Of a DNA stretch of 64,000 nucleotides, positions 63,079-64,000 are shown piece by piece. Position 1 is the first letter of the stretch, and the number at the start of each line of letters is the position of its first letter. Origin of the DNA: Leptidea sinapis (taxonomy: Eukaryota; Arthropoda; Insecta; Lepidoptera; Pieridae); NCBI RefSeq assembly GCF_905404315.1, contig NC_066294.1:9883501-9947500 (forward strand), read 5' to 3'. Both the position numbers and the translations under genes were made by a program. The notes below the pieces were generated by a model. It was not told where the DNA came from. It did no database searches and saw only the letters and a list, made by a program, of their open reading frames with translations.

Positions 63079-63350
63079 TCTGTATAGCCGAGTGGTTAGC
63101 GATCCTACCTACTAATCTAATCTAGAGGTCCCGGGTTCGAATCCCGGTAGGTGCAAGCATTTATATGATGAATATGGATGTTTGTTTCCGAGTCATGGAT
63201 GTTTAAATGTATTTATGTATGTTTATATGAATTTATGTATGTTTAAGTAAGTATATTGTATTAAATATATCATTGTCTTGTAACCCATAACACAGGCTAT
63301 ATATGCTTAACTTGGGGCATGATAATTTGTTTAAAAAGTGTGTCAATATA
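63079..63350 (+). repeat. tRNA-derived SINE family B (full)
   Basis: Nearly identical to the copy at 49210 over the whole length, with a 6-base CTAATC duplication in the head. High similarity suggests recent activity. Confidence 0.8.
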
Positions 63351-63529
63351 TATTTTATTTATAAGTTATATTTATTCATTTTAAGTTAATTTAATTTATA
63401 TCTTAAGTTGTGACGTATTTATTAGTGATTATTAGGATTAATTGTAACCTTTGTGATTTTTTTATACTAAGTTGACCTAGTTTGTATATCATTACTATGT
63501 AATATGATAAATAAATAAAAATAAACTTA

Positions 63530-63775
63530 TTGAAAGTCACATATTATCATCCATTTGAAAAAGTATGCCTCAGACCAGAGAAGAACGAGTGCACGAAACT
63601 CAGCAGGCTCCTTTTTCTCATAAAAATGTGGTCACAATGTCATATTATATAATTAAGTTTATAATTTAATTGCCTAAGGGCGGTCGCTCTATTCCCAATC
63701 TGTGATATCATTGCTAAAGTCATTTATGTTATAGTAACCTTTACCACACAAACGTTTTTAACAATTCCGTTGAAT
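63530..63775 (-). repeat. LINE 3' region (family D)
   Basis: Reverse-oriented copy (AAGTATGCCTCAGACCAGAG, GTGCACGAAACTCAGCAGGC, AAAGTCATTTATGTTATAGT). Confidence 0.65.
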
Positions 63776-64000
63776 TTATTAATGGATTTGTTTTACTATT
63801 TTTTTGTAATTTTGTTGCAAATATTATCAAGAATAAAATTTTAAAGAATATATTGAAAGGCAACACTAAGATGTTAATTTCTTTAAATGTTTCTCTAAAT
63901 GATTCTTTACATTAAAATAAATTTCGAAAAAGTAAAATTTATAAACGTGGGAAATGGACACTTTCTTGTGAATATAACTTCTAATTAATTAATAAAAAAA

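Noticed and set aside
63079..63155. tRNA gene
   Set aside because: Same SINE head as at 49210, with a 6-base duplication in the anticodon region.

Overview
The window is nuclear DNA from a moth or butterfly (order Lepidoptera, inference). It is AT-rich. It contains two long multi-exon genes on the + strand with standard GT-AG introns, embedded in short interspersed elements and LINE, Helitron-like, hAT, Tc1-like and MITE debris of the kinds common in lepidopteran genomes. I see no bacterial gene structure, CRISPR array, rRNA or convincing functional tRNA.

Gene 1 (12797-34425, +) is a complete Cys-loop ligand-gated ion channel subunit. Ten coding exons join in phase to 487 codons. The protein has a signal peptide, a 13-residue Cys loop, GABA-binding loops of the beta-subunit type, four membrane segments and a short C-terminal tail. 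It matches the insect GABA-receptor beta-like subunit LCCH3.

Gene 2 (47743 to beyond the window end, +) is the 5' part of a low-density-lipoprotein-receptor-related protein. A probable signal-peptide exon, a proline-rich exon and six LDL-receptor class A (LDLa) exons join in phase to 373 codons. They encode six complete LDLa modules and the start of a seventh. The cysteine pattern of the first module and the module order favour LRP4. In animals LRP4 acts at synapses and neuromuscular junctions, so the two neighbours may both be neural genes (inference).

Layout: 1-12.5 kb is repeat-rich 5' flank (SINEs, three Helitron-like elements, one hAT element with a perfect 8-bp target duplication). 12.5-34.4 kb is the LCCH3 gene. 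Its introns hold a 704-bp foldback palindrome, a 61-bp and a 41-bp minisatellite, an open 303-codon retroelement reading frame, Tc1-like remains and many SINEs. 34.4-47.7 kb is intergenic, with MITEs, LINE fragments and two G-rich tracts. 47.7-64 kb is the LRP gene, whose longest intron (53025-60070) is packed with LINE and SINE remains and a GC-rich stretch carrying a perfect RFX X-box.

All family names rest on reading motifs by eye. No database search was run. Repeat boundaries are accurate to roughly 5-20 bases unless a target-site duplication is stated.
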